Shown here: in pieces, positions 24,033-32,687 of the stretch
Layout of the letters: each line of letters begins with the position of its first letter
Numbering within the stretch: the stretch's first letter is position 1
DNA from: Clostridium carboxidivorans P7
GTDB lineage: Bacteria > Bacillota > Clostridia > Clostridiales > Clostridiaceae
Direction: 5' to 3'
Assembly: GCF_001038625.1 (NCBI RefSeq)
Contig: NZ_CP011803.1
Span: 5,456,001 to 5,520,000 of the forward strand
Length of the DNA: 64,000 nt
Notes under the pieces: generated by a model
What the model was told of the DNA's origin: nothing
Seen by the model: only the letters and a program-made list of their open reading frames with translations
Database searches by the model: none
Program-made: the position numbers and the translations under genes

Positions 24033-24983
24033 ATGAAAAAATTACTATCATTAATAGCTTCTATAGTTTTAGTGTCTTCACTTGCATTAGTTGGATGCTC
24101 ACAAAAGCAAGCTGCTGTATCACAAGAAAGTTCTAAACCTGCAGAAGGTGCTGCTAAATATGTTAATAATGATTTATTTGTTAGTGCAGATTGGGTGAAA
24201 GATAACATTGATAAAGGTATAGTAATACTTGATGCAAGGGATCCAAAAGCTTATATTATAAATCATATTCCAAATTCTATTAATGTAAAATGGCAACCGT
24301 TTACAGACATGGAGAATAAAAAACCTGGTGATAAAGGCTTTGGAAATTTACTTGAACCATCAAAACTTGCAGATGTTATAGGCAAATTAGGAATTGATGG
24401 CACAAAAACTGTAGTTGTTTACGGTGCACCTCCAACAGGGTGGGCAGAAGATGGAAGAATTGCCTGGACACTTAAGTCTGCTGGTATTAAAAATGTAAAA
24501 ATGTTAAATGGCGGATGGAATGCTTGGAAGAGTAAAAAATATCCATCAGATAGAAAAGTACCAACACCTAAAGCTGTAGCATTTAAAATTTCAGCAATGG
24601 ATGAAAGTATAAATGTTACAACTGACTACATAAATAAAAATATAGATAAAATAAAAATAATAGATGCTAGAGAAGTTGATGAGTATAATGGAGCTGTTAA
24701 ATATGGCGAAGCTAGAGGCGGACATTTGCCTAAAGCTATAAATATAACTTGGACACAATTTTATAACAGTGATGGTACATTAAAAAGTCAAAAGGATATA
24801 GAAACATTGTTATCTTCAAAAGGAATCAATAAGGATGATGAAATAGTTTCATACTGTACAAAAGGAATAAGATCAGCAGATGTTACATTAATATTAAAAA
24901 TAGCTGGATATGAAAAAGCAAAAAATTATGATGGATCATACTATGAATGGGCAGGAAATAAAGATTTATCTGTAGAAAAATAA
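24033..24983 (+). CDS. Rhodanese-like sulfurtransferase lipoprotein
   Basis: A 316-residue exported lipoprotein. The signal peptide ends in the lipobox LALVGC, so it is anchored outside the membrane. Two rhodanese domains follow: residues about 48-165 (VILDARDPKAYIINHIPNSI) and about 185-310 (IIDAREVDEYNGAVKYGEAR). The catalytic Cys is in the second domain, SYCTKGIRS, the usual CxxGxR loop; the first domain has none (VVYGAPPTGW). It moves sulfane sulfur from thiosulfate-type donors. It converges with a polyferredoxin membrane protein, suggesting a linked role in envelope sulfur or electron chemistry. Confidence 0.88.
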   Translation: MKKLLSLIASIVLVSSLALVGCSQKQAAVSQESSKPAEGAAKYVNNDLFVSADWVKDNIDKGIVILDARDPKAYIINHIPNSINVKWQPFTDMENKKPGDKGFGNLLEPSKLADVIGKLGIDGTKTVVVYGAPPTGWAEDGRIAWTLKSAGIKNVKMLNGGWNAWKSKKYPSDRKVPTPKAVAFKISAMDESINVTTDYINKNIDKIKIIDAREVDEYNGAVKYGEARGGHLPKAINITWTQFYNSDGTLKSQKDIETLLSSKGINKDDEIVSYCTKGIRSADVTLILKIAGYEKAKNYDGSYYEWAGNKDLSVEK

Positions 24984-25003
24984 GTTAATAATGAAACAGA
25001 ATG

Positions 25004-25035
25004 AGGAGCTACCATATGGTAGCTCCTATTATTTT
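25004..25035. terminator. Bidirectional terminator between convergent genes
   Basis: AGGAGCTACC pairs perfectly with GGTAGCTCCT, followed by ATTATTTTC on the + strand. Confidence 0.75.
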
Positions 25036-25064
25036 CTCCTACGGAGTAGTTAGTTCGAAATCTT

Positions 25065-26177
25065 TTACTTTAAGCTTTCTTTAGCTGTTTCAAATTCAAA
25101 GCCTGGTACAAGGTTCTTAACATCTTTTAATTTAGTATCTTTTGGTACTGTAGTAGGTATATTTAACTTTTTATATAATTCACCTATATCCATTTTTGAA
25201 GCTGTGGCAGCATCTTGAATGGTCATATAACCTTTAATTTCTTCTGGGTTAAGAGTTGTAGAAGAGGTTATAGGTGCTGGGGTTGTCTCATATACATTTG
25301 TCATCTTAGTAATTGCAATGCCGCCAAAGAATATTGAAACTACAATAATTATAACCACTAAAGGTGCAATTTTTTTACCTAAGAATTTAAATTTAAGTGT
25401 ATCCTTTATTGGACAAGATAATATACAGCTTTGGCAATTTAGGCATTCAGCAGATTTAATTGTTTTCATCTCAGAAACCTTAATATTAGCAGGACAATTT
25501 TTAGTACATAATCCACAATTTACACAGGTATTTTCATCTCTAGTAATTTTTCCAGGGCTTACTTTTGATACTATTCCATAAAAGGCACCCATAGGGCAAA
25601 GGTATTTACAGAAAAATCTATCATATAATATTGAGCCAATAATAGTAACTAATAATAATATAGAGCCCATTGGGAATTCTTCTATAAGGGGAGTTAGGCC
25701 TTCACCTGCATGTCCATAAGCAGCCCATGGATCATAAGGAGACATCCATAATCCTGCAGTTTTCCATCCATAGTATACTGTTACAAAGAGAACAACATAT
25801 TTTAAGTATCTTAGAGGATTGTCTATTTTTTTAGGTAATTCAAATCTTTTCTTAAAAAGCTTTTTACCGAGTTTGCCAAAAATTTCTTGAATGGTTCCAA
25901 ATGGACAAATCAGACCGCAAAAGCTTCTTCTAAAGATAAGTGCAAGGATTAATGTTAGCCCAAGCAGGATGAAGGTACCAGAAAAAATTTTTTTAATAAA
26001 GGTGCCGCTAAAGAGTAAACTATACAAGGATTCTAATGCACCATAAGGACATAATGCATGGATTGAGGCGTAATCTTTACCACCAATATTAGCATGTAAG
26101 TAGGATTGTATAGTAACAAAAATAAGAACAGCAGCTAATATTACATAACGAAGGCTTTTAACTAAGTTATTTTTCAT
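25065..26177 (-). CDS. Polyferredoxin membrane protein, NapH/NosR-like 4Fe-4S
   Basis: A 370-residue protein with five or so membrane segments. Cys motifs CGLICPFGTIQE and CKYLCPMGAFYG at the membrane faces are of the NapH/CcoG type. Two [4Fe-4S] motifs follow: CVNCGLCTKNCP and CLNCQSCILSCP. A C-terminal extracytoplasmic tail (after a last membrane helix) contains a helix-hairpin-like PEEIKGYMTIQDAATASKMD. Such proteins pass electrons across or within the membrane. The frame opens at 26207, but AAGGAGTG places the start at 26177. The convergent rhodanese lipoprotein may be its partner. Confidence 0.87.
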   Translation of the reverse strand: MKNNLVKSLRYVILAAVLIFVTIQSYLHANIGGKDYASIHALCPYGALESLYSLLFSGTFIKKIFSGTFILLGLTLILALIFRRSFCGLICPFGTIQEIFGKLGKKLFKKRFELPKKIDNPLRYLKYVVLFVTVYYGWKTAGLWMSPYDPWAAYGHAGEGLTPLIEEFPMGSILLLVTIIGSILYDRFFCKYLCPMGAFYGIVSKVSPGKITRDENTCVNCGLCTKNCPANIKVSEMKTIKSAECLNCQSCILSCPIKDTLKFKFLGKKIAPLVVIIIVVSIFFGGIAITKMTNVYETTPAPITSSTTLNPEEIKGYMTIQDAATASKMDIGELYKKLNIPTTVPKDTKLKDVKNLVPGFEFETAKESLK

Positions 26178-26520
26178 AATTTCACTCCTTTTTATAATTT
26201 GGATCATACTGCATATTAACTTCTTCCTCGTTTACAATTTCATTATAGCAACGCTATTATCTGAATTTGTGAAATAATTGTGGACTTTATATGTTTTCTA
26301 AATTATGATGGAAATTTGAAAATAATGTGACGTAACTACCGAGAAAGGAAATGCGGATAATGGTCTCTAAATACTGAACAATTCCTTGAAAAAATAGTAT
26401 GAAACGATTGAAATGACTATAGGTCATATGGAGCAAGTTGGTTATACATGATATAATTACAAGTGATTAAAACAGAATAGCAAGGAAAGGTAAAACAAGT
26501 GTTATTAAGAGGACTACTAA
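26178..26520. other. Intergenic region between divergent genes
   Basis: No gene seen. It should hold both promoters; TATAAT is visible at 26452-26457. Part of it resembles 18500-18570. Confidence 0.4.
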
Positions 26521-27588
26521 ATGATAAAGAGGAATATAGGTAAAAAAATAGTTATTGGTATACTATGTTTTATTTTATTTATTGTGGTGATAGCATTAGT
26601 ATTATTTTCTAATGAGTTAAAAAGTCTGGCTTCATTAAAAGTTATTGATAATTATCCAATGTATGAAATGACTTACTATGGGGATTATGGGTTTGATGAA
26701 TTTTTAAAAGTTGGAGCAAAAAGTGATAGGGACATTGAAAAATTTGTCACGAAGAGATTACTAAAAGGAATACCCATAAATATAAATGTAACTGGAGCTG
26801 GCTGCACGGCATTTGTTACAAAAGATGATAAGGGAGATACCATTTTTGCAAGAAATTTTGATTTTACATACTCACCATCGTTGCAATTATGGACAAAGCC
26901 TAAAAACGGGTATGCTTCTGTGTCAACTGTTAATTTATCTTTTGCAGGGTATTCAAAAGACAATTTGCCAACTCCTACAAAAATAAATAGTTTTTTAACA
27001 TTGGCGGCACCATATCTGCCATTTGACGGTATGAATGAAAAGGGTGTTTCTATAGCACTGCTTGCGGTTCCTGAAGTTCATATGGGCAAAGATAAAAATA
27101 AAGTAACGTTAAATACCACCACTGCAATTAGACTTGTGCTGGATAAGGCTGCAACAGTGACTGAGGCAGTTGAACTATTACGTAAATATAATATATATTT
27201 CTCAGGAAATGTTAAATGCCATTACTTAATTGCAGATGCAACTGGCAAATCGGTTATTGTTGAGTATTGGGATGGAGGATTACAGGTTGTTAAAGCAGAT
27301 AAATCGTATCAGATTGCATCAAATTTTATTGCATATAATAGACTAAATATTGGTGAAGGCTATAGTGAATTTGATAGATATAATGCAGCCAAAAATGTCA
27401 TTGAAGAGAATAATGGAAAGTTGACAAGAGATCAAACTATAGACTTGCTTGCACAAATTGGCGTGCATGGGTCTAATGGGGAAGATAAATTGCAGTGGTC
27501 AGTTGTTTATAACCTAACTGATTTAAAAGGGTATAATTTTGTACATAGGAATAAGAAAAATGTAAAAGAATTTTCTATAAAAAAATGA
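26521..27588 (+). CDS. Linear amide C-N hydrolase (choloylglycine hydrolase/acyltransferase type, Ntn fold)
   Basis: A 355-residue protein with an N-terminal membrane anchor (VIGILCFILFIVVIALVLF). The Ntn nucleophile is probably the Cys in VTGAGCTAFV (about residue 98), followed by the family's FARNFDFTYSP. Further signature segments are DGMNEKGVSIALLAVPE and SNFIAYNRLNIGEGYSEFDR. Enzymes of this group cleave linear amides such as conjugated bile salts, penicillin V or acyl-homoserine lactones; here cleavage between Gly and Cys would activate it. AGAGGA precedes the ATG. The substrate is unknown. Confidence 0.82.
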   Translation: MIKRNIGKKIVIGILCFILFIVVIALVLFSNELKSLASLKVIDNYPMYEMTYYGDYGFDEFLKVGAKSDRDIEKFVTKRLLKGIPININVTGAGCTAFVTKDDKGDTIFARNFDFTYSPSLQLWTKPKNGYASVSTVNLSFAGYSKDNLPTPTKINSFLTLAAPYLPFDGMNEKGVSIALLAVPEVHMGKDKNKVTLNTTTAIRLVLDKAATVTEAVELLRKYNIYFSGNVKCHYLIADATGKSVIVEYWDGGLQVVKADKSYQIASNFIAYNRLNIGEGYSEFDRYNAAKNVIEENNGKLTRDQTIDLLAQIGVHGSNGEDKLQWSVVYNLTDLKGYNFVHRNKKNVKEFSIKK

Positions 27589-27711
27589 AAGTAATCTATA
27601 ATCATGATGATGTATAATTTTCTTATTTAACGCAATAACTAAAAAAATAATAAAGTAATCTTAAGAAGAAAATGAATAAAAAAATATTTAATAAATTATG
27701 GAGGCAGAGGT

Positions 27712-27933
27712 ATGGCAAATATAAAATATGAAATAAAAGAAAATATAGGAGCTCTTTCAGAATCACCAAAAGGATGGAATAAAGAATTAAATCTTATAAG
27801 TTGGAATGATAAAGAACCTAAATTTGATATTAGAGATTGGTCACCTGAACATGAAAAGATGGGTAAGGGAGTAACTTTAACAAATGATGAATTAAAAAAA
27901 TTAAGGGATATTTTGAATGATATGAAGCTATAG
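27712..27933 (+). CDS. ydbC: YdbC-like PC4-fold protein
   Basis: A 73-residue protein matching the YdbC family, bacterial relatives of the eukaryotic coactivator PC4 that bind single-stranded DNA. It has IGALSESPKGWNKELNLISW, the strand PKFDIRDWSPEHEKMGKGVT and a helical end LKKLRDILNDM. GGAGG precedes the ATG. A strong bidirectional hairpin follows. Confidence 0.85.
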   Translation: MANIKYEIKENIGALSESPKGWNKELNLISWNDKEPKFDIRDWSPEHEKMGKGVTLTNDELKKLRDILNDMKL

Positions 27934-27993
27934 AATAATTAGGTAAATAAGATTATGTTACTGGGTAAAAAATACCAAAATAATATATTAGTT

Positions 27994-28034
27994 ATGCATA
28001 TGTAAAAATAATTTTTACATATGCATTTTTTTAT
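27994..28034. terminator. Bidirectional terminator
   Basis: ATGCATATGTAAAAAT pairs with ATTTTTACATATGCAT and is followed by seven T. It separates convergent genes. Confidence 0.88.
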
Positions 28035-28324
28035 TAAGCTGCGCTGTAGATTTTTACTTCTGGGTCTGCATTCCACAGAGGTTGTAATCCTACAAAGACA
28101 TCATTTTTGAACATTTCACTTTCTAAGTAGGCCTTTGCGTGTTCAATGTTGTCGAAGCCATGAAGAACTTGAACATCTTCATCACGAATTAAAAGATCTT
28201 TTGTTAATGCACCTTCGATTGTTTCAAGAAATGGTTTTCTATAATCTGTATAGACCTTTGCAGCAGCTTGACGATTGTTGTTGTTGATTTTCATTGTGAT
28301 TTCCAAATAAGCATTTACTTTCAT
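28034..28324 (-). CDS. Small dimeric alpha-beta barrel-like protein
   Basis: A 96-residue protein. The opening KVNAYLEITMKINNNNRQAA and the length fit the antibiotic-biosynthesis-monooxygenase (dimeric alpha-beta barrel) group, which includes quinol oxygenases and heme-degrading proteins. No catalytic residue is certain. AGGAGGTATTTTTC precedes the ATG. It is divergent from an HxlR regulator 180 bp away, which probably controls it. Confidence 0.6.
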   Translation of the reverse strand: MKVNAYLEITMKINNNNRQAAAKVYTDYRKPFLETIEGALTKDLLIRDEDVQVLHGFDNIEHAKAYLESEMFKNDVFVGLQPLWNADPEVKIYSAA

Positions 28325-28504
28325 GAAAATACCTCCTGAATAATTTTTAGTAGCTCTTATTGATGAGCTCCTATGAATTATAACAAGATGACTTGGAAAA
28401 CAGAATATATTAGCAAGTTTATGAGTTACTAATAAATTTCATAGTAACTTTTATTCTAGAAAGAATTGTCATATACTATAGTTAAAAAATTAAGGAGAAA
28501 GCCA

Positions 28505-28888
28505 ATGTATAAACCTAAATTAGAAAAAGATATTCGTTGTCCGCTGGAGTACGGATTAACTGTTTTTGGTGGTAAGTGGAAATCAAGAATAATATGCGTT
28601 TTAGCTGAAAGGGAAACTTTGAGATACAGTTCTATTCGGAGTGAAATGACAAATATAACAGATGCTGTACTAGCTGCAACATTGAAGGAATTGGTTACAG
28701 ATGAAATCATAAAAAGACAGTCTTATGATGAAATACCTCCAAGAGTTGAGTATTCATTGACTTTGAAAGGTCAGTCTGTAGTTCCAATTCTGCAAAGTAT
28801 TTGTAAATGGTCTGGTGCTTATCATATTGAGGATAACGAAAATACACTTGCTCAATGCCAAAAGTGTGATTATAATGTGAGCATGTAA
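28505..28888 (+). CDS. HxlR family transcriptional regulator
   Basis: A 127-residue winged-helix regulator. It has the family's opening CPLEYGLTVFGGKWKSRIIC, a MTNITDAVLAATLKELVTD recognition region and the wing PPRVEYSLTLKGQSVVPIL. A pair of Cys near the end (AQCQKCDYN) could sense redox state, as in some HxlR members. The frame opens at 28466, but AAGGAGA places the start at 28505. It is divergent from the small barrel protein gene. Confidence 0.9.
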   Translation: MYKPKLEKDIRCPLEYGLTVFGGKWKSRIICVLAERETLRYSSIRSEMTNITDAVLAATLKELVTDEIIKRQSYDEIPPRVEYSLTLKGQSVVPILQSICKWSGAYHIEDNENTLAQCQKCDYNVSM

Positions 28889-29114
28889 TTCAATGTAGAA
28901 TGAGAACAAACTATAACTCTTCCTTCCATCAGAATAAAAGCTAGTCCATAGTATCATTTAAGTACCAAATATAATTGGAATGTAATGGCTTTAGGATATA
29001 TAAAAATATAGTTTGATATAAAAAAGTATGCTATAATGATGTTAAGATATACACGTTGTATGTGGATACTATAAAAACACATATAGATAAAAGTTAGTAA
29101 TGTCAATGGTTTAA

Positions 29115-29144
29115 AGCCCTTGGATGTACACACATTCGAGGGCC
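29115..29144 (+). promoter_or_regulatory. Leader hairpin before the radical SAM gene
   Basis: AGCCCTTGGATGT pairs with ACATTCGAGGGCC. A very similar hairpin is the terminator after the gene at 30318-30348. As this one is not followed by a T-run it is either the end of an upstream unit or a leader structure. Confidence 0.45.
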
Positions 29145-29182
29145 TTCGTGTGTGGGAACATATAAATAGAGGAGGATACATT

Positions 29183-30307
29183 ATGAAAATTTCAAAGAAA
29201 GATGCGCTGCAGTGGTTTGAGTTTTTTTCCATGTTACCAGAGGATGAGGAACTTATGGTAAAACAACAAGAAATCATTTATGCTGCCTTTGCACAAATTG
29301 AGGAAGCAATTGAACATAGAAATAATATGTTAATGTCAGAAATTAAAGGTTTAAAAACTTTGGATAATAGAACTTTTTTCGTGGGAAACGAAAGCAAGTT
29401 CTCTCAAGGGTGTCGTTCTTGTCTTTTGGGAACTGGCTTGAGTGCAATTAGGAAAACCAACAAGTGTAATATAGAGTGTAAGTTCTGTTACAATTATGGA
29501 GATTTAGAAAATATTCCTCCTATTGGTGAAGGTATGTGGGAAATTGGAGATACAAAATTTTATGAGAAGGATATAGATTTACTTCTTTCCATACACAAAA
29601 AGCCTACTGGTATTTCATATGTTTATTTAGAGCCATTTATGGAGATTGAAAAATATTATTCCATCATAAGGAAATTTAGGGATGCACAAATTCATCAACA
29701 TCTATATACAAATGGTATTTTGGCTACAGAAGAAACGTTGAAAGCATTAGCTGAAGCTGGTCTTGATGAGATACGTTTCAACCTTGGAGCATCTAATTGC
29801 TCAGACAAAGTTATTCAAAACATTGGAATAGCCAAAAAATATATTAAAACTGTAGGTATTGAAACTCCAATGACTCCTGAATTTTTTGAAGCATTTTTTA
29901 AGAAAAAGCAAGCAATCTTAGATACAAAGCTTGATTTTATAAACTGTGCAGAATTACATTTAAATCAGAATAACATAGACAATTATTATGGGGAAAACAT
30001 GTACAGCTGTAGACATGGCTATATTTCTCCAATTTGGAGCAGGGAATTAACTCTTAAATTCATGAAAATAGCCGATGAAGAAAATTGGGATTTAGCAGTT
30101 CATGATTGCTCAAACCATACAAAGTTTGCTAGAGATTTGAATTTGAGTAGCAAAGAGGGTAAGTGGTTTGGAGCCAGTGATTATGCTTGTGAGTTTTCCA
30201 AAATTCCATATGAAGCATTTTTACCAATACTTCGTGACGACAATTTTAAATTTTTAAGTGAAGAAGAATTACCTGAAGGCTATAAGCCAGGAGAGTTGAT
30301 TTTTTAG
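29183..30307 (+). CDS. Radical SAM protein
   Basis: A 374-residue radical SAM enzyme. The cluster motif is NKCNIECKFCYNYG (CxxxCxxC) at about residue 97, with an extra Cys pair just before it (CRSCLLGTG). The barrel strands follow, for example ISYVYLEPFMEIEKYYS and EIRFNLGAS. The C-terminal part has further Cys and His residues (YSCRHGYISPIW, HDCSNHTKFARD). Substrate unknown; it stands alone, so its partner is not suggested by neighbours. The frame opens at 29120, but GGAGGATAC places the start at 29183. Confidence 0.82.
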   Translation: MKISKKDALQWFEFFSMLPEDEELMVKQQEIIYAAFAQIEEAIEHRNNMLMSEIKGLKTLDNRTFFVGNESKFSQGCRSCLLGTGLSAIRKTNKCNIECKFCYNYGDLENIPPIGEGMWEIGDTKFYEKDIDLLLSIHKKPTGISYVYLEPFMEIEKYYSIIRKFRDAQIHQHLYTNGILATEETLKALAEAGLDEIRFNLGASNCSDKVIQNIGIAKKYIKTVGIETPMTPEFFEAFFKKKQAILDTKLDFINCAELHLNQNNIDNYYGENMYSCRHGYISPIWSRELTLKFMKIADEENWDLAVHDCSNHTKFARDLNLSSKEGKWFGASDYACEFSKIPYEAFLPILRDDNFKFLSEEELPEGYKPGELIF

Positions 30308-30317
30308 AGAATCCTAG

Positions 30318-30348
30318 AGCCCTTGAGTGTATACACTTGAGGGCTTTT
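30318..30348 (+). terminator. Rho-independent terminator
   Basis: AGCCCTTGAGTGTA pairs with TACACTTGAGGGCT, followed by TTTT. Confidence 0.88.
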
Positions 30349-30454
30349 AAGTATGTTTAGAATAGATCAGGAACAGATGATATTTACTGTTTTAAAGAAG
30401 CAGTTCTTTTATGTTGTCCTTAAAAACAGATAAAACTTCAAAGTTAGGGTATGG

Positions 30455-30500
30455 TATAATTTAGTAAAAGATAAGTAGTAAATTTATTAGGGAGAACATA
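30455..30500 (+). promoter_or_regulatory. Promoter/leader module shared with the 0.4, 5.6 and 6.9 kb copies
   Basis: TATAAT (30455-30460) and the following TTAGTAAAAGATAAGTAGTAA are identical to the 427-453 block. It shows that the module is not confined to the array. Confidence 0.5.
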
Positions 30501-30504
30501 TAAT

Positions 30505-30906
30505 ATGAAGAAATCAGTCATTACAGCGACATTAAAAACAGATATAAAAAAAGTATGGGAAGTAGTCACAAATAACAATGAATATGAGTGGCGGAGCGAT
30601 TTAAGTAAAATTGATGTTTCAGCAGATGGAAACTCTTTTATGGAATATACAAAAGATAATTTCACTACTGAATTTAATATTACTTTAAAAAAGCCTTATG
30701 AGCGATATGAATTTGATATGACTAATAAAAATATGAAGGGGCATTGGATTGGAGTTTTTACTCCTGTTAATAATGGTACGAAGATTGAATTTACAGAAGA
30801 AGTATCAGTAAATAATCCTCTAATGAACTTGTTTGCAGGCTTGTATATAAAAAAGCAGCAATTAGTCTACATAGCAGATTTAAGAAAAAAACTGGATGAA
30901 ATATAA
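30505..30906 (+). CDS. SRPBCC-fold protein
   Basis: A 133-residue protein of the START/SRPBCC (polyketide cyclase-like) superfamily, which form a hydrophobic ligand-binding cavity. The opening VITATLKTDIKKVWEVVTNN and the middle GHWIGVFTPVNNGTKIEFTE are typical. The ligand is unknown. AGGGAGAAC precedes the ATG. Upstream is the shared promoter module. Confidence 0.8.
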   Translation: MKKSVITATLKTDIKKVWEVVTNNNEYEWRSDLSKIDVSADGNSFMEYTKDNFTTEFNITLKKPYERYEFDMTNKNMKGHWIGVFTPVNNGTKIEFTEEVSVNNPLMNLFAGLYIKKQQLVYIADLRKKLDEI

Positions 30907-31109
30907 AAGTTTTCTGGTTCTAGCAGTAAGAAGTACTTTATATTTGGAATGTATGTATAATAAGTGGCAAATTATTCATGATAATTTTTCATTTAAACCT
31001 GAAGAATAGAATTATCAAGCGGATTAGAACATAGTTTCAGTATAATCTTGCCTAAGCAAATAGTAAATTTGTGTGGATCATAATTTATAGTAGAGTGATG
31101 GTGATAAAA

Positions 31110-31640
31110 GTGAGGAATATTCCAAATTTAATTACAACAACAAGAATACTAGGAACAATAGTTTTGGTGTTTATAAAACCATTTTCTCAAGCATTTTTTA
31201 TCATATATTTTATATGCGGCATCAGCGATGTTTTAGATGGAATGATTGCACGAAAGATGAATTTAGTAAGTAAAAATGGGCAGATTCTTGATAGTATTGC
31301 AGACTTTTTTATGGTTATAGTTTTGTTGTTCATATTCATGTTTAATTTTAAATTTCCTTTATTGGTCGTATATTGGGTAGTTATTATTGCAGTTATTCGG
31401 TTGGCATCGCTGAGTGTTGGTTTTATACGATATAAACAAATCACCTTTTTACATACCTATGCTAATAAGTTAACAGGGATGGCTTTGTTTTGCTTACCAT
31501 TTATATATATTGGATTAGGATTGCACACAGCAACTATTTTAGTTTGTTTTATTGCAAGCATTTCGGCCGTGGAAGAATTAATTATTAACATTGTCTCTAA
31601 AAAATTATGTAGAGATATCAAATCCATATTTTCATTATGA
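31110..31640 (+). CDS. CDP-alcohol phosphatidyltransferase
   Basis: A 176-residue membrane enzyme that swaps CMP of a CDP-alcohol for another alcohol in phospholipid synthesis. The family signature DG(x2)AR(x8)G(x3)D(x3)D is complete in LDGMIARKMNLVSKNGQI and the following LDSIADF. About five membrane segments surround it. The frame opens at 31071; I choose GTG 31110 because GGTGAT lies at normal spacing and the protein then begins RNIPNLITTTRI as in PgsA/PssA-like enzymes. The TATAAT-containing leader at 31041 resembles the shared module. Whether it makes phosphatidylglycerol, serine or another lipid is unclear. Confidence 0.85.
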   Translation: MRNIPNLITTTRILGTIVLVFIKPFSQAFFIIYFICGISDVLDGMIARKMNLVSKNGQILDSIADFFMVIVLLFIFMFNFKFPLLVVYWVVIIAVIRLASLSVGFIRYKQITFLHTYANKLTGMALFCLPFIYIGLGLHTATILVCFIASISAVEELIINIVSKKLCRDIKSIFSL

Positions 31641-31764
31641 AAATGCACACAACTTACAAATTTCAATTTCTTTAAAAAGATTTTAGTTTTTAACTATTCA
31701 ACTTCTCGCATAAAAATTAAGATGAAATAAACTTTAGAATATATTTGATTAAATTCATGTATAT

Positions 31765-32265
31765 TTAAAATCTATCAGCATTTTCTTTTAATTTATCTTG
31801 AGAAAACCTATATATTGTCATAGTATCAACACTAACTGCACCAAGTTCCTTATAAAAATTAATGCTTGGCTCGTTCCAATCTAAACAACCCCACTCTACT
31901 CTTTTACAACCTCTTTCAAGTGCAAGCTTTGAAATAAAAGCCATCATAATTTTCCCAAGTCCTTTGGAACGTACACTTTTATCAATATAAAAGGCATCTA
32001 TATAAAGACCTGCTTGTCCTATAAAAGCTGATGAATTATGACAAAAGTAAATAAAAGCAGCAGTTTCTCCATCATAATCACCAAAAATCGCTTCTCCCTT
32101 ATTTTCTGATAAAAGCTTATGAACATTTTCTTTAGTTGCTGTAATTTTATCTGCCATTTTTTGATATGTACCCAATTTTATCATATATTCTACAACTAAG
32201 CTAGCATCTTCAGGTGTTGCAAATCTAATCGTAAACTTTGGATTTTTTGTTTCTATTATGTTCAT
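31765..32265 (-). CDS. GNAT family N-acetyltransferase
   Basis: A 166-residue GNAT enzyme similar to diamine/small-amine acetyltransferases. It has TIRFATPEDASLVVEYMIKL at the start, the acetyl-CoA loop VRSKGLGKIMMAFISKLA, and the ending EWGCLDWNEPSINFYKELGA. The WGCLDWN-type segment is characteristic of spermidine/spermine-like acetyltransferases. The frame opens with GTG at 32274, but that codon lies inside AGAGGTGA, so ATG at 32265 is taken. Substrate is inferred, not shown. Confidence 0.87.
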   Translation of the reverse strand: MNIIETKNPKFTIRFATPEDASLVVEYMIKLGTYQKMADKITATKENVHKLLSENKGEAIFGDYDGETAAFIYFCHNSSAFIGQAGLYIDAFYIDKSVRSKGLGKIMMAFISKLALERGCKRVEWGCLDWNEPSINFYKELGAVSVDTMTIYRFSQDKLKENADRF

Positions 32266-32687
32266 GTTTTTCACCTCTTAAAATAGAATTATATAATAAA
32301 TAGTAGACAAAAAATATTAATTTGTCAATAAAACAGCTAAAAAAAATTAAAATGTTAATTATAGTGTGCGTAATTTGATATTTTAGTTAAATCATAATAT
32401 AAAAAATTATGCCAAATAATTTTTTTAAGAGGACAGAGGACAATTGACAGAGGACAGTGAAGGAGGATTTTTCTCCGTTACACTACGAAAAATCTTTAAT
32501 TTAGCAAAGTTGAAATTACATTGAGCAGTGTAAATAATTAAAATAGTAGGCATTATATAGAGGTGATATTTTTTGATGTTACTATATAATTGTAGACTTA
32601 ATTATAAAAAGTTTATTTATATATAGACATAAAACTAAAATAAGTATATAATTTAATATATAAATAAATGTAGAGGTGTCAGATAAT
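32266..32687. other. Intergenic region with a shared hairpin repeat
   Basis: No gene seen. At 32430-32510 lies a sequence AGGACAGTGAAGGAGGATTT that recurs at 47010-47062. Upstream regions of both flanking genes are otherwise plain. Confidence 0.5.
32451..32505 (+). repeat. AGGACAGTGAAGGAGGATTT repeat, copy 1
   Basis: Shares AGGACAGTGAAGGAGGATTT and the later CGAAAAATCTTT with 47010-47062. GATTTTT and AAAAATC form the stem. A shorter GGACAGAGGACAATTGACAG precedes this copy. Confidence 0.65.
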
